DNA from: Thiotrichales bacterium
GTDB lineage: Bacteria; Pseudomonadota; Gammaproteobacteria; Thiomicrospirales; Thiomicrospiraceae
DNA: 5,372 nt
NCBI GenBank assembly: GCA_014763835.1
Contig: JACXUQ010000111.1
Coordinates: 1-5,372 of the forward strand
Direction: 5' to 3'
The translations under genes and the position numbers were made by a program. A model generated the notes under the pieces. The model searched no databases, was not told the origin of the DNA, and worked only from the letters and a program-made list of their open reading frames with translations. Below are positions 1 through 5,125 of the stretch, in pieces; position 1 is the stretch's first letter; each line of letters opens with the position of its first letter.

Positions 1-1544
1 GAAGAGCCAAAAAACTCTTTGATTGCAGCAGAAACAGGCTTGGCATTAATCAAATCCTGAGGCAGCAGACCATCAGACTCAGCCTGATTCAGGCGCTCTT
101 TAACCGCACGTTCGACACGCACCAAACCAACGCGGAACGCATTCTCAGCCATTTCGCCGACTGCACGGATACGACGGTTACCCAGCGTATCAATATCATC
201 CACCATGCTCAAACCGTTACGGATATTGATCAGTTCACGGATAACTTCGATAATATCTTCTTTCTCAAGAACACCTGAACCTTGGTTTTCTTTACGACCC
301 AAACGGCGGTTCAATTTCATGCGACCTACCGCAGAAAGATCGTAGCGACTTTCATCAAAGAACAAACTTTCAAACAAAGCTTCAGAAGACTCTTTCGTTG
401 GTGGCTCGCCAGGACGCATCATGCGGTAAATTTCAATCTGCGCTTCCAACTGTGACGTCGTGGTGTCCAGATTCAGTGTATCTGAGATGTAAGGGCCATT
501 CTCTAGCTCATCGATGAACAGCACTTTGATTTGCTGCTTGTTGATCTGAGCGATTTTCTCGATCAAATCCATCGTCAACACATCATTCGCTTGAGCAACC
601 AGTTCACCGGTTGAAGAGTCCATAATGCCAGAGGCCAGGACTTTTCCAAGCAAGTATTCGTTTGGTACTACAACCGTTTTAATGCCGGCTTCTGTGATTT
701 GCTTAATGGTACGCGCAGTGATCTTCTTACCAGTTTCCACGATGGCTTTGCCATCATGCACGATATCAAATGCAGCCGTCTGACCTTTCAACTGTTCGAC
801 ATTCAAAGCCAGTTCAAACTTGCCTTTATTGACAGTGATGACGTTATGTTCGAAGAATGCATTCAAAATTTCTTCATTGCTGTAACCCATGGCACGTAGC
901 AACACTGAAACTGGCAACTTACGACGACGGTCGATACGGGTGAACAAGCAATCGTTATGATCAAATTCGAAATCCAACCATGAACCACGGTATGGAATAA
1001 TGCGAGCATTGAACAACAACTTACCAGAGGAGTGCGATTTACCTTTGTCATCATCAAAGATAACACCAGGAGAACGGTGCAATTGCGTGACAATAACACG
1101 CTCGGTACCGTTAATGACAAAGGTACCGTTTTCCGTCATCAACGGAATATCACCCAAATAGACTTCCTGCTCTTTGACATCCTTAACAGGACGCTTGCCA
1201 ACCGGTGCATCCTTATCATAAATAACCAAACGCATTTTGACGCGTAGCGGTGCTGCATAAGTTACACCACGCTGCTTACATTCCTTAACATCAAATTCCG
1301 GCTGTCCCATGTGATAGCTGACGTATTCCAAATCAGCAGTACCTGCAACCCCGCGAATAGGGAAAACGGACGCAAATGCAGCGTGCAAACCTAGGTTGTC
1401 ACGCTCCAACGGTTTTTTGTCCATTTGCAGGAAATCACGGAAAGAACCTTTTTGCAGAGACAGCAAATAGGGTACTTCAAGAATAGAAGAACGAGTCGCA
1501 AAATTTTTGCGGACACGTTTCTTTTCAGTCAAAGAATAAGTCAT
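1..1544 (-). CDS. rpoB: RNA polymerase beta subunit, N-terminal 514 residues (partial, runs off the window)
   Basis: This is the beta subunit of the core RNA polymerase, which with beta' forms the active centre and the rifampicin pocket. The minus-strand frame is open from the ATG at 1544 to the window edge and begins MTYSLTEKKRVRKNF. Family motifs include NGTFVINGTERVIV (about 139-152), HRSPGV (156-161), HSSGK (171-175) and RIIPYRGSWLDFEFD (181-195), followed by YRMMRPGEPPT, LGNRRIR, VGEMAEN and finally KEFFGS. The visible part covers the N-terminal protrusion and lobe. It stops at the equivalent of E. coli S508, just before rifampicin cluster I, so resistance residues cannot be read. The numbering runs about six residues ahead of E. 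coli, including a few extra residues in the first 125. The start is supported by GAGG at 1551-1554, six bases before the ATG. The gene follows rplL after a 197-base gap and is probably cotranscribed with it at reduced level. I see no frameshift or unusual composition. Confidence 0.98.
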   Translation of the reverse strand, partial: MTYSLTEKKRVRKNFATRSSILEVPYLLSLQKGSFRDFLQMDKKPLERDNLGLHAAFASVFPIRGVAGTADLEYVSYHMGQPEFDVKECKQRGVTYAAPLRVKMRLVIYDKDAPVGKRPVKDVKEQEVYLGDIPLMTENGTFVINGTERVIVTQLHRSPGVIFDDDKGKSHSSGKLLFNARIIPYRGSWLDFEFDHNDCLFTRIDRRRKLPVSVLLRAMGYSNEEILNAFFEHNVITVNKGKFELALNVEQLKGQTAAFDIVHDGKAIVETGKKITARTIKQITEAGIKTVVVPNEYLLGKVLASGIMDSSTGELVAQANDVLTMDLIEKIAQINKQQIKVLFIDELENGPYISDTLNLDTTTSQLEAQIEIYRMMRPGEPPTKESSEALFESLFFDESRYDLSAVGRMKLNRRLGRKENQGSGVLEKEDIIEVIRELINIRNGLSMVDDIDTLGNRRIRAVGEMAENAFRVGLVRVERAVKERLNQAESDGLLPQDLINAKPVSAAIKEFFGS

Positions 1545-1631
1545 CGTTTACCTCGACGCTAAAATTGCCAGGAGATTAAATGGCCACTTCGCCATTAGGA
1601 ATGCATAAAACTGTAGTAGCGCAGTGCAATC

Positions 1632-1663
1632 TTATCCACAATTTACTAACACAATTTTACACA
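1632..1663 (+). promoter_or_regulatory. Pair of DnaA-box-like sites in the rplL-rpoB gap
   Basis: TTATCCACA at 1632-1640 is an exact match to the strong DnaA box consensus. TTTTACACA at 1655-1663 fits the relaxed form TTWTNCACA in the same orientation, 23 bases start to start (about two helical turns). Both lie in the noncoding gap between the attenuator hairpin and the rpoB ribosome-binding site. Whether DnaA binds here is unknown; the region is AT-rich and chance matches are possible. Confidence 0.35.
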
Positions 1664-1676
1664 CTGTTAAAACGCG

Positions 1677-1730
1677 AAAAGGCCGGCACTATAAAAGCAC
1701 CAGCCATCGCTTTGCTGTCAAGACAGCGCG
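1677..1730 (-). terminator. Tandem hairpins, likely rplL-rpoB transcription attenuator
   Basis: Starting 14 bases past the rplL stop, the minus-strand RNA can form two successive hairpins. The first (1714-1727) is GCUGU-CUUG-ACAGC, a five-pair stem on a CUUG tetraloop. The second (1681-1705) pairs GGCUGGUGC with GUGCCGGCC, nine pairs with three G-U, around a 7-base loop. It is followed by only four U (1677-1680) before CGCG. The short U run suggests partial rather than full termination. In E. coli the rplL-rpoB gap holds a partial attenuator that keeps rpoBC expression below that of the ribosomal proteins, plus an RNase III site. The matching position supports the same role here, but this is inferred. 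Confidence 0.6.
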
Positions 1731-1741
1731 TAACCAAGCAA

Positions 1742-2110
1742 TTACTTGATTTCGACTTCTGCACCAGCTTCTTTAAGTTCTTTAGCCAAAGCTTCTGCTT
1801 CTTCTTTAGAAACACCTTCTTTAAGAACGAAAGGAACGCCTTCAACAGCATCTTTAGCTTCTTTCAGACCTAGGCCAGTTGCACCACGTACCGCTTTGAT
1901 CGCAGCGACTTTGTTAGCACCAGCAGAAGTCAGAACAACGTTGAACTCTGTTTGTTCTTCAGCGGCTTCAGCAGCGGCTGCAGGACCTGCAGCAACCATC
2001 GCAGCAGCAGAAACACCGAACTTCTCTTCCATAGCAGAAACAAGCTCAACAACTTCCATTACCGACATATTGGCAACGGCTTCTAAAATATCTTCTTTAG
2101 TAACAGACAT
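1742..2110 (-). CDS. rplL: 50S ribosomal protein L7/L12
   Basis: This is the multicopy stalk protein that binds L10 as dimers and recruits and activates translational GTPases such as EF-Tu and EF-G. The 122-residue product is close to the usual 120-125. Its architecture is complete: an N-terminal dimerisation and L10-binding helix pair (MSVTKEDILEAVANMSVMEV, 1-20, to about 35), an Ala/Pro/Glu-rich flexible hinge (about 36-53), and the globular C-terminal domain (about 54-122). The factor-binding face is NKVAAIKAVRGATGLGLKEA (66-85), and the protein ends KEAGAEVEIK. The ATG at 2110 is preceded by AGGAGA (2117-2122), a strong ribosome-binding site that suits the need for more copies of L7/L12 than of L10. 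It lies 45 bases after rplJ in the same transcript and should share the L10-dependent control of that leader. Confidence 0.98.
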   Translation of the reverse strand: MSVTKEDILEAVANMSVMEVVELVSAMEEKFGVSAAAMVAAGPAAAAEAAEEQTEFNVVLTSAGANKVAAIKAVRGATGLGLKEAKDAVEGVPFVLKEGVSKEEAEALAKELKEAGAEVEIK

Positions 2111-2155
2111 TTGATATCTCCTAAAATTTAAATTGGGTTGTGCTCAAGTGTTAAC

Positions 2156-2656
2156 TTAAGCAGCTTCAGCTTCTTTTTGCTCTTTAACAGCGTTAAGAGC
2201 GCGAGCCAATTTCGCAACAGGCTCTTTCATTACAAATAGAAGCTTAGCAACAGCTTCATCGTATGTAGGCAATGCAGCCACAGCATCCAGGCGAGAAGCG
2301 TCTAGTACGCCTTCACCGATAGATAGTGACTTAACAACCAGTGCTTTGTTGTCTTTTGCAAAATCTTTGAAAACACGTGCTGCATTTCCTAGCTCTTCAC
2401 CAGAGAAAGCAAACACAAGTGGTCCAACAAAAGTGTTAGCCATGTCTTCAAATTTTGTTCCAGCAACTGCACGACGCGCCAGCGTGTTTTTAACAACACG
2501 GACTTGAACGTTAGCAGCGCGTGCTTTAGCACGAAGTTGGGTCATTTGCTCTACAGTCAAACCACGATATTCAGCTGCAACCATTGAACCCGCACCTGCT
2601 ACAAGAGCAGAGACTTCTTCAACGACAAGCTTTTTATCTTCGATATTGAGTGCCAT
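2156..2656 (-). CDS. rplJ: 50S ribosomal protein L10
   Basis: L10 forms the base of the ribosomal stalk: its N-terminal domain binds 23S rRNA beside L11, and its C-terminal helix carries L7/L12 dimers. The 166-residue product starts MALNIEDKKLVVEEV and carries AEYRGLTVEQMTQLR (28-42), RVVKNTLARRAV (53-64), FVGPL (76-80) and LPTYDEA (129-135). A charged alanine-rich helix from about 137 to 166 matches the L7/L12-binding tail. I chose the ATG at 2656 because it gives the family N-terminus MALN and follows TGGAGG (2661-2666) by four bases. An upstream in-frame ATG at 2698 would add 14 unrelated residues and lies inside the regulatory leader. In E. coli the L10-(L7/L12) complex represses its own translation by binding this leader. 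Confidence 0.98.
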   Translation of the reverse strand: MALNIEDKKLVVEEVSALVAGAGSMVAAEYRGLTVEQMTQLRAKARAANVQVRVVKNTLARRAVAGTKFEDMANTFVGPLVFAFSGEELGNAARVFKDFAKDNKALVVKSLSIGEGVLDASRLDAVAALPTYDEAVAKLLFVMKEPVAKLARALNAVKEQKEAEAA

Positions 2657-2660
2657 ATAA

Positions 2661-2666
2661 CCTCCA
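2661..2666 (-). promoter_or_regulatory. rplJ ribosome-binding site
   Basis: TGGAGG lies four bases before the ATG at 2656 and fixes that start over the in-frame ATG at 2698. It begins four bases after the last leader hairpin (2671-2690), so folding of that hairpin or bound L10 could affect ribosome access. Confidence 0.8.
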
Positions 2667-2756
2667 AACAGTCCGGCGCAAGCACCAGACCCTTCCATCT
2701 ACGTAGGCTTGAACCTATTAAGAGCGTAACTTATACACTCACCTACGGTCTGCGAT
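2667..2756 (-). ncRNA. L10-type ribosomal protein leader (autoregulatory mRNA element)
   Basis: The segment before rplJ has the layout of the L10 leader known from proteobacteria. CGTAGG (2742-2747) pairs with CCTACG (2702-2707). Inside it is a seven-pair hairpin GAGUGUA-UAAGU-UACGCUC (2722-2740). A closing helix CAGACC (2747-2752) with GGUCUG (2686-2691) extends the outer stem across an asymmetric purine-rich loop GUAGAUGGAAG. The same GUCUGG bases can instead form an eight-pair hairpin with a CUUG tetraloop (2671-2690), just upstream of the Shine-Dalgarno. The two folds exclude each other, which suggests a switch. In E. coli, L10-(L7/L12) binding to such a leader represses translation of rplJ and, through coupling, rplL. 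The pairings are seen in the sequence; ligand and exact boundaries are inferred from the family. Confidence 0.8.
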
Positions 2757-2764
2757 GGGCACAC

Positions 2765-2789
2765 TTTAAAGAAAATCGTTTTCTTTTAA
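2765..2789 (-). repeat. AT-rich inverted repeat in the rplA-rplJ gap
   Basis: TTTAAAGAAAA and TTTTCTTTTAA flank a three-base TCG centre, with one mismatch in 11 pairs (8 perfect at the core). In the minus-strand RNA it can form a weak A/U hairpin just upstream of the L10 leader. It has no trailing U tract, so it is not an intrinsic terminator. It might be a processing site or a protein-binding palindrome; no function can be assigned. Confidence 0.5.
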
Positions 2790-2810
2790 GGAGACCCAAA
2801 TCGCATCATT

Positions 2811-2829
2811 ATTCAGCAAAATGCTGAAT
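2811..2829 (-). repeat. Perfect 8-bp inverted repeat after rplA
   Basis: ATTCAGCA and TGCTGAAT flank a three-base centre, five bases after the rplA stop. In the transcript the T-rich stretch lies before the hairpin and not after it, so it does not look like an intrinsic terminator for this operon. On the plus strand it is followed by A residues, again not a terminator. It may mark the 3' end of a processed rplK-rplA message or protect it from exonucleases; that is a guess from position. Confidence 0.5.
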
Positions 2830-2834
2830 AAAAA

Positions 2835-3524
2835 TTACAAAGATGACTGATCAACTACTAGGCCAGGACCCATAGTAGAAGAAATAGTCACTTTCTTAAT
2901 ATATGTACCTTTTGCAGTGGAAGGCTTAGCTTTACGCAAGTCTTCCATCAATGCATCCAAGTTCTCTTTCAACTTGTAAGCATCAAACGCAACCGTACCG
3001 ATTGAAGCGTGAATAATACCCGCTTTATCTGCACGGTAACGAACCTGACCCGCTTTAGCGTTTTTAATCGCACCTACTACATCAGGGGTAACAGTACCTG
3101 TTTTAGGGTTAGGCATCAGACCGCGTGGACCTAAAACCTGACCCAGCATACCCACAACGCGCATCGCATCAGGAGAAGCGATAACTACGTCGAAGTCCAT
3201 CATGCCGCCCTTAATTTGTGCAGCAAGATCATCCATACCAACAAAGTCAGCACCTGCAGCTTTAGCAGCGGCCTGGTTTGCTTCACCAGTGAAAACAGCT
3301 ACGCGAACATCTTTACCGGTACCATTAGGCATTACCGTTGCACCACGCACAACCTGATCAGATTTACGAGGATCGATACCCAAACGAACTGAAACATCAA
3401 CAGACTCAACGAACTTAGCTGTCGCCAATTCTTTTACCAGGTTAAAACCTTCAATGATGTCGTAAGAAGCATTACGGTTAACGCGCTCTGCAAAAACTTT
3501 TTGTTTTTTAGTCAATTTTGCCAT
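2835..3524 (-). CDS. rplA: 50S ribosomal protein L1
   Basis: L1 forms the mobile L1 stalk, which guides deacylated tRNA from the E site by binding 23S rRNA helices 76-78. It is also the autogenous repressor of the L11 operon. The 229-residue product is close to the family length (about 230-235). Motifs include MAKLTKKQK at the N-terminus, ELATAKFVESVDVSVRLGID (32-51), RKSDQVVRGATVMPNGTG (53-70), SPDAMRVVGMLGQVLGPRGLMPNPKTGTVTP (117-147) and a terminal MGPGLVVD (218-225), covering both parts of domain I and the inserted domain II. The ATG at 3524 lies four bases after the rplK stop, with GAGGG (3533-3537) inside the rplK end, so translation is probably coupled to rplK. No separate promoter is visible. 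Confidence 0.98.
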   Translation of the reverse strand: MAKLTKKQKVFAERVNRNASYDIIEGFNLVKELATAKFVESVDVSVRLGIDPRKSDQVVRGATVMPNGTGKDVRVAVFTGEANQAAAKAAGADFVGMDDLAAQIKGGMMDFDVVIASPDAMRVVGMLGQVLGPRGLMPNPKTGTVTPDVVGAIKNAKAGQVRYRADKAGIIHASIGTVAFDAYKLKENLDALMEDLRKAKPSTAKGTYIKKVTISSTMGPGLVVDQSSL

Positions 3525-3528
3525 CGTA

Positions 3529-3957
3529 TTAACCCTCGATTACCAGACCCATGCTGCGAGCAGTACCAGAAATAATCTTAACTGCCGCTTCCAAATCATT
3601 CGCGTTCAAATCAGCCATTTTAGTATTGGCAATTTCTTCAACTTGAGCACGAGTCACCTTACCTACTTTATTCAAGTTAGGTACAGCGCTACCACTCTTA
3701 ATTCCTGCCGCTTTTTTCAGCAACACTGAAGCAGGAGGCGTTTTTGTAATGAACGTGAAGCTCTTATCTGAATAAACCGTGATAACAACAGGGATTGGAA
3801 GACCTTTCTCAAGGCTCTGTGTTTGCGCGTTAAACGCTTTACAGAATTCCATAATGTTAACACCTTGCTGACCCAATGCAGGACCAACCGGTGGACTTGG
3901 GTTAGCTGAACCAGCAGCTACTTGCAACTTAACGTAGGCTTGAATCTTCTTAGCCAT
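3529..3957 (-). CDS. rplK: 50S ribosomal protein L11
   Basis: L11 sits with L10 at the base of the stalk in the GTPase-associated centre; it binds the 1070 region of 23S rRNA and is needed for RelA activation. The 142-residue product equals the E. coli length. The N-terminal domain (about 1-70) has MAKKIQAYVKLQVAAG and the proline-rich NPSPPVGPALGQQGVNIMEF (19-38), part of the thiopeptide-binding face. The C-terminal rRNA-binding domain (about 76-142) contains LLKKAAGIKSGS and ends GTARSMGLVIEG. Lysines 3, 4 and 40 sit where PrmA methylates the protein in E. coli. AAGGAG (3964-3969) lies six bases before the ATG at 3957. A predicted L1 operator directly precedes this ribosome-binding site. 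Confidence 0.98.
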   Translation of the reverse strand: MAKKIQAYVKLQVAAGSANPSPPVGPALGQQGVNIMEFCKAFNAQTQSLEKGLPIPVVITVYSDKSFTFITKTPPASVLLKKAAGIKSGSAVPNLNKVGKVTRAQVEEIANTKMADLNANDLEAAVKIISGTARSMGLVIEG

Positions 3958-3963
3958 TTTTTA

Positions 3964-3995
3964 CTCCTTATGGGTCAACGCCGCTAGGCTCCCCA
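3964..3995 (-). promoter_or_regulatory. Likely L1-binding translational operator and rplK ribosome-binding site
   Basis: In the 59-base nusG-rplK gap the minus-strand RNA can fold as UGGG (3992-3995) with CCCA (3971-3974), an asymmetric internal loop GA opposite GUUGA, then GCC-UAGC-GGC (3980-3989). The Shine-Dalgarno AAGGAG (3964-3969) follows one base later. L1 is known to repress the L11 operon by binding a leader structure that mimics its 23S rRNA site, and the UGGGGAGCC stretch resembles a segment of that rRNA site. Fold and position are visible; L1 binding is inferred from the family. Confidence 0.7.
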
Positions 3996-4016
3996 GTGGT
4001 GAACAACGATACTAAA

Positions 4017-4550
4017 TCAGCTCTTCTCCACCTGATTGAACTCAAGTTCAACCGGTGTAGAACGACCAAAAATCAATACCGATACTTGTAACTTGTTTTT
4101 ATCGTAATCAACACCTTCAACAACCGCCTCAAAGTCTTTGAAAGGACCATCAATTACACGAACCATTTCACCCGGTTCATAAATCACTTTTGGACGAGGT
4201 TTATCAACACCCGCTTCAACACGCTGCAGAATACGATCCACTTCTTTTTGGGATATTGGCGCAGGACGATCACTCGTACCACCAATAAAACCCATTACCT
4301 GCGGTACACTTTTGACCAGATGCCAAGTTTCTTCACTCAACTCCATCTGAACCAAAACATAACCTGGAAAGAATTTGCGCTCGCTGGTGCGCTTCTTACC
4401 GTCACGGATTTCAACAACCTCTTCCGACGGAACCAACACTTCACCAAAATGATCTGCCAATCCAGCGCGCTCAGCATACTCCAGCAACGCTTTTTGGACT
4501 TTCTTTTCATAGCCAGAATAGGCATGAACCACATACCATCTCTTCGCCAT
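4017..4550 (-). CDS. nusG: Transcription termination/antitermination factor NusG
   Basis: NusG binds RNA polymerase through its N-terminal domain, raises elongation processivity, and through its KOW domain contacts either Rho or ribosomal protein S10. The product is 177 residues. The NGN domain (about 1-115) has MAKRWYVVHAYSGYEKKV, VPSEEVVEIRDGKKRTSERK (40-59), FFPGYVLVQM (60-69) and VMGFIGGTSDRPAPIS (85-100). A linker DKPRPK leads to the KOW domain (about 124-177) with PGEMVRVIDGPFKDF (126-140), IFGRSTPVELEF (160-171) and the usual end QVEKS. I chose the ATG at 4550, which gives the common N-terminus MAKRWYVV. The alternative GTG at 4559 falls inside the Shine-Dalgarno. One base separates the secE stop from this ATG, so translation is probably coupled. 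Confidence 0.98.
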   Translation of the reverse strand: MAKRWYVVHAYSGYEKKVQKALLEYAERAGLADHFGEVLVPSEEVVEIRDGKKRTSERKFFPGYVLVQMELSEETWHLVKSVPQVMGFIGGTSDRPAPISQKEVDRILQRVEAGVDKPRPKVIYEPGEMVRVIDGPFKDFEAVVEGVDYDKNKLQVSVLIFGRSTPVELEFNQVEKS

Positions 4551-4551
4551 C

Positions 4552-4935
4552 TTAACCACCCTGTCCCGTTAACAACTTGACTGCCCACAAAAAGAACATG
4601 TCAATCAGCCAGAAAAAAATTCCCATAATGATGACCATGACAAAAACAATCAATGTCATCTGAACCGTTTCCTGACGAGTTGGCCAAACAACTTGGCGCA
4701 CTTCTCTTTTTGCATGACTTAGGTAGCTAAACCAGCCACGGCCAATTTTCGTCTGATACAAAATAAATGCTGCAACAGCCACACCAGCAATCACACCCAA
4801 CACACGCACGACTGCATGCGCCTGGTCGTATACATAATATCCAACCAGCGAGCCGACCAATACAGCAATAGCTAGCAACAATTTAGCTGTATCAAGCGAA
4901 TTTGAAACGTTTAGATCTTGCGTTTGCTTACTCAT
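4552..4935 (-). CDS. secE: Preprotein translocase subunit SecE
   Basis: SecE is the essential clamp of the SecYEG protein-conducting channel in the inner membrane. The product is 127 residues, the same as E. coli SecE, and has the three-segment proteobacterial form rather than the short one-segment form. Hydrophobic segments lie at about 18-36, 42-61 and 93-118. The conserved amphipathic helix and hinge before the last segment are seen as SHAKREVRQVVWPTRQET (73-90), the signature of the family. The ATG at 4935 is the only reasonable start because an in-frame TAG lies two codons upstream. Its ribosome-binding site is weak: only TAGG, two bases from the ATG, so initiation may be inefficient. 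A strong terminator ends 17 bases upstream and no clear promoter lies between, so its transcript probably comes by readthrough. nusG follows at once. Confidence 0.97.
   Translation of the reverse strand: MSKQTQDLNVSNSLDTAKLLLAIAVLVGSLVGYYVYDQAHAVVRVLGVIAGVAVAAFILYQTKIGRGWFSYLSHAKREVRQVVWPTRQETVQMTLIVFVMVIIMGIFFWLIDMFFLWAVKLLTGQGG
4556..4562 (-). promoter_or_regulatory. nusG ribosome-binding site within the secE end
   Basis: AGGGTGG lies five bases before the ATG at 4550 and encodes part of the last secE codons. The GTG at 4559-4557, which would extend NusG by three residues, is part of this motif and is therefore an unlikely start. Confidence 0.7.
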
Positions 4936-4952
4936 AACCTACTAGCTAAATT

Positions 4953-4991
4953 AAAAAAACGACCCGCATTCAAAAATTTAAATGCGAGTCG
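4953..4991 (-). terminator. Intrinsic terminator between tRNA-Trp and secE
   Basis: In the minus-strand RNA CGACUCGCAUU (4981-4991) pairs with AAUGCGGGUCG (4960-4970), eleven pairs with one G-U, around a ten-base A/U-rich loop, followed at once by seven U (4953-4959). This is a textbook Rho-independent terminator, nine bases after the tRNA CCA end. It would give tRNA-Trp a defined 3' end for processing, and would make secE expression depend on readthrough or on a promoter I cannot see. Confidence 0.88.
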
Positions 4992-5000
4992 CTATGAATA

Positions 5001-5077
5001 TGGCAGGGGTAGAGGGATTCGAACCCCCAACACCCGGATTTGGAATCCGGTGCTCTACCAATTGGAGCTATACCCCT
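5001..5077 (-). tRNA. trnW: tRNA-Trp, anticodon CCA
   Basis: The 77-base minus-strand gene folds as a full cloverleaf. The acceptor stem AGGGGTA pairs with TACCCCT, followed by discriminator G and an encoded CCA (5001-5003). The D stem is GCTC/GAGC with loop CAATTGGTA, one base longer than in E. coli. The anticodon stem CCGGA/TCCGG holds loop TTCCAAA with anticodon CCA at 5041-5043, decoding UGG. The variable loop is GTGTT, and the T arm GGGGG/CCCTC (one G-U) carries TTCGAAT. The gene lies between tuf and secE, a common proteobacterial arrangement, downstream of its own promoter and followed by a strong terminator. Confidence 0.98.
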
Positions 5078-5081
5078 GGAA

Positions 5082-5098
5082 TTTTCGCTCAGCGAAAA
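5082..5098 (-). repeat. Perfect 7-bp inverted repeat in the pre-tRNA-Trp leader
   Basis: TTTTCGC and GCGAAAA flank a three-base loop, four bases before the 5' end of tRNA-Trp. Its first arm in the transcript is part of the U tract of the tuf terminator. It could form a small hairpin in the short 5' leader that RNase P removes, or compete with the terminator in readthrough transcripts. Function is not shown by the sequence. Confidence 0.5.
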
Positions 5099-5125
5099 AA
5101 AGGGGGATTATACAAACCCCCCTTT
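5095..5125 (-). terminator. Intrinsic terminator of tuf
   Basis: In the minus-strand RNA AAAGGGGG (5118-5125) pairs with CCCCCUUU (5099-5106) around an 11-base loop. The U run at 5095-5101 continues four bases past the stem. The hairpin begins 22 bases after the tuf stop and should end the EF-Tu transcript. Its loop contains the complete TATAAT of the next promoter. Confidence 0.8.

Noticed and set aside
1545..1741. A separate rpoB promoter in the rplL-rpoB gap
   Set aside because: Candidate pairs such as TTGCAC with TATGCA match only about half of each consensus hexamer; I cannot support any of them.
1580..1873. Plus-strand 97-codon reading frame with a good AGGAG five bases before its ATG
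   Set aside because: From about codon 55 it is antisense to the rplL C-terminal domain, and its Phe/Ser-rich end is the complement of Lys/Glu/Ala-rich rplL codons. The first part is antisense of the rplL-rpoB regulatory gap. The apparent ribosome-binding site is most likely chance.
1746..2114. Full-length plus-strand open frame opposite rplL
   Set aside because: It mirrors rplL almost exactly and is rich in Ala/Ser/Thr, as expected from the complement of strongly biased Ala/Glu/Lys codons. It has no ribosome-binding site of note.
2657..2698. In-frame N-terminal extension of rplJ from the ATG at 2698
   Set aside because: It adds 14 residues (MEGSGACAGLFGGY) unlike any L10 N-terminus, lies within the structured leader, and lacks a Shine-Dalgarno. 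MALNIEDKK from 2656 matches the family.
2731..2756. TATAAG at 2734-2739 (minus strand) as a -10 for an rplJ promoter
   Set aside because: It has no recognisable -35 at 16-18 bases upstream and lies inside the L10 leader hairpin, so a transcript from it would lack the regulatory fold.
4551..4559. GTG start for nusG at 4559
   Set aside because: The GTG is part of the Shine-Dalgarno for the ATG at 4550, and the ATG gives the standard MAKRWYVV start and 177-residue length.
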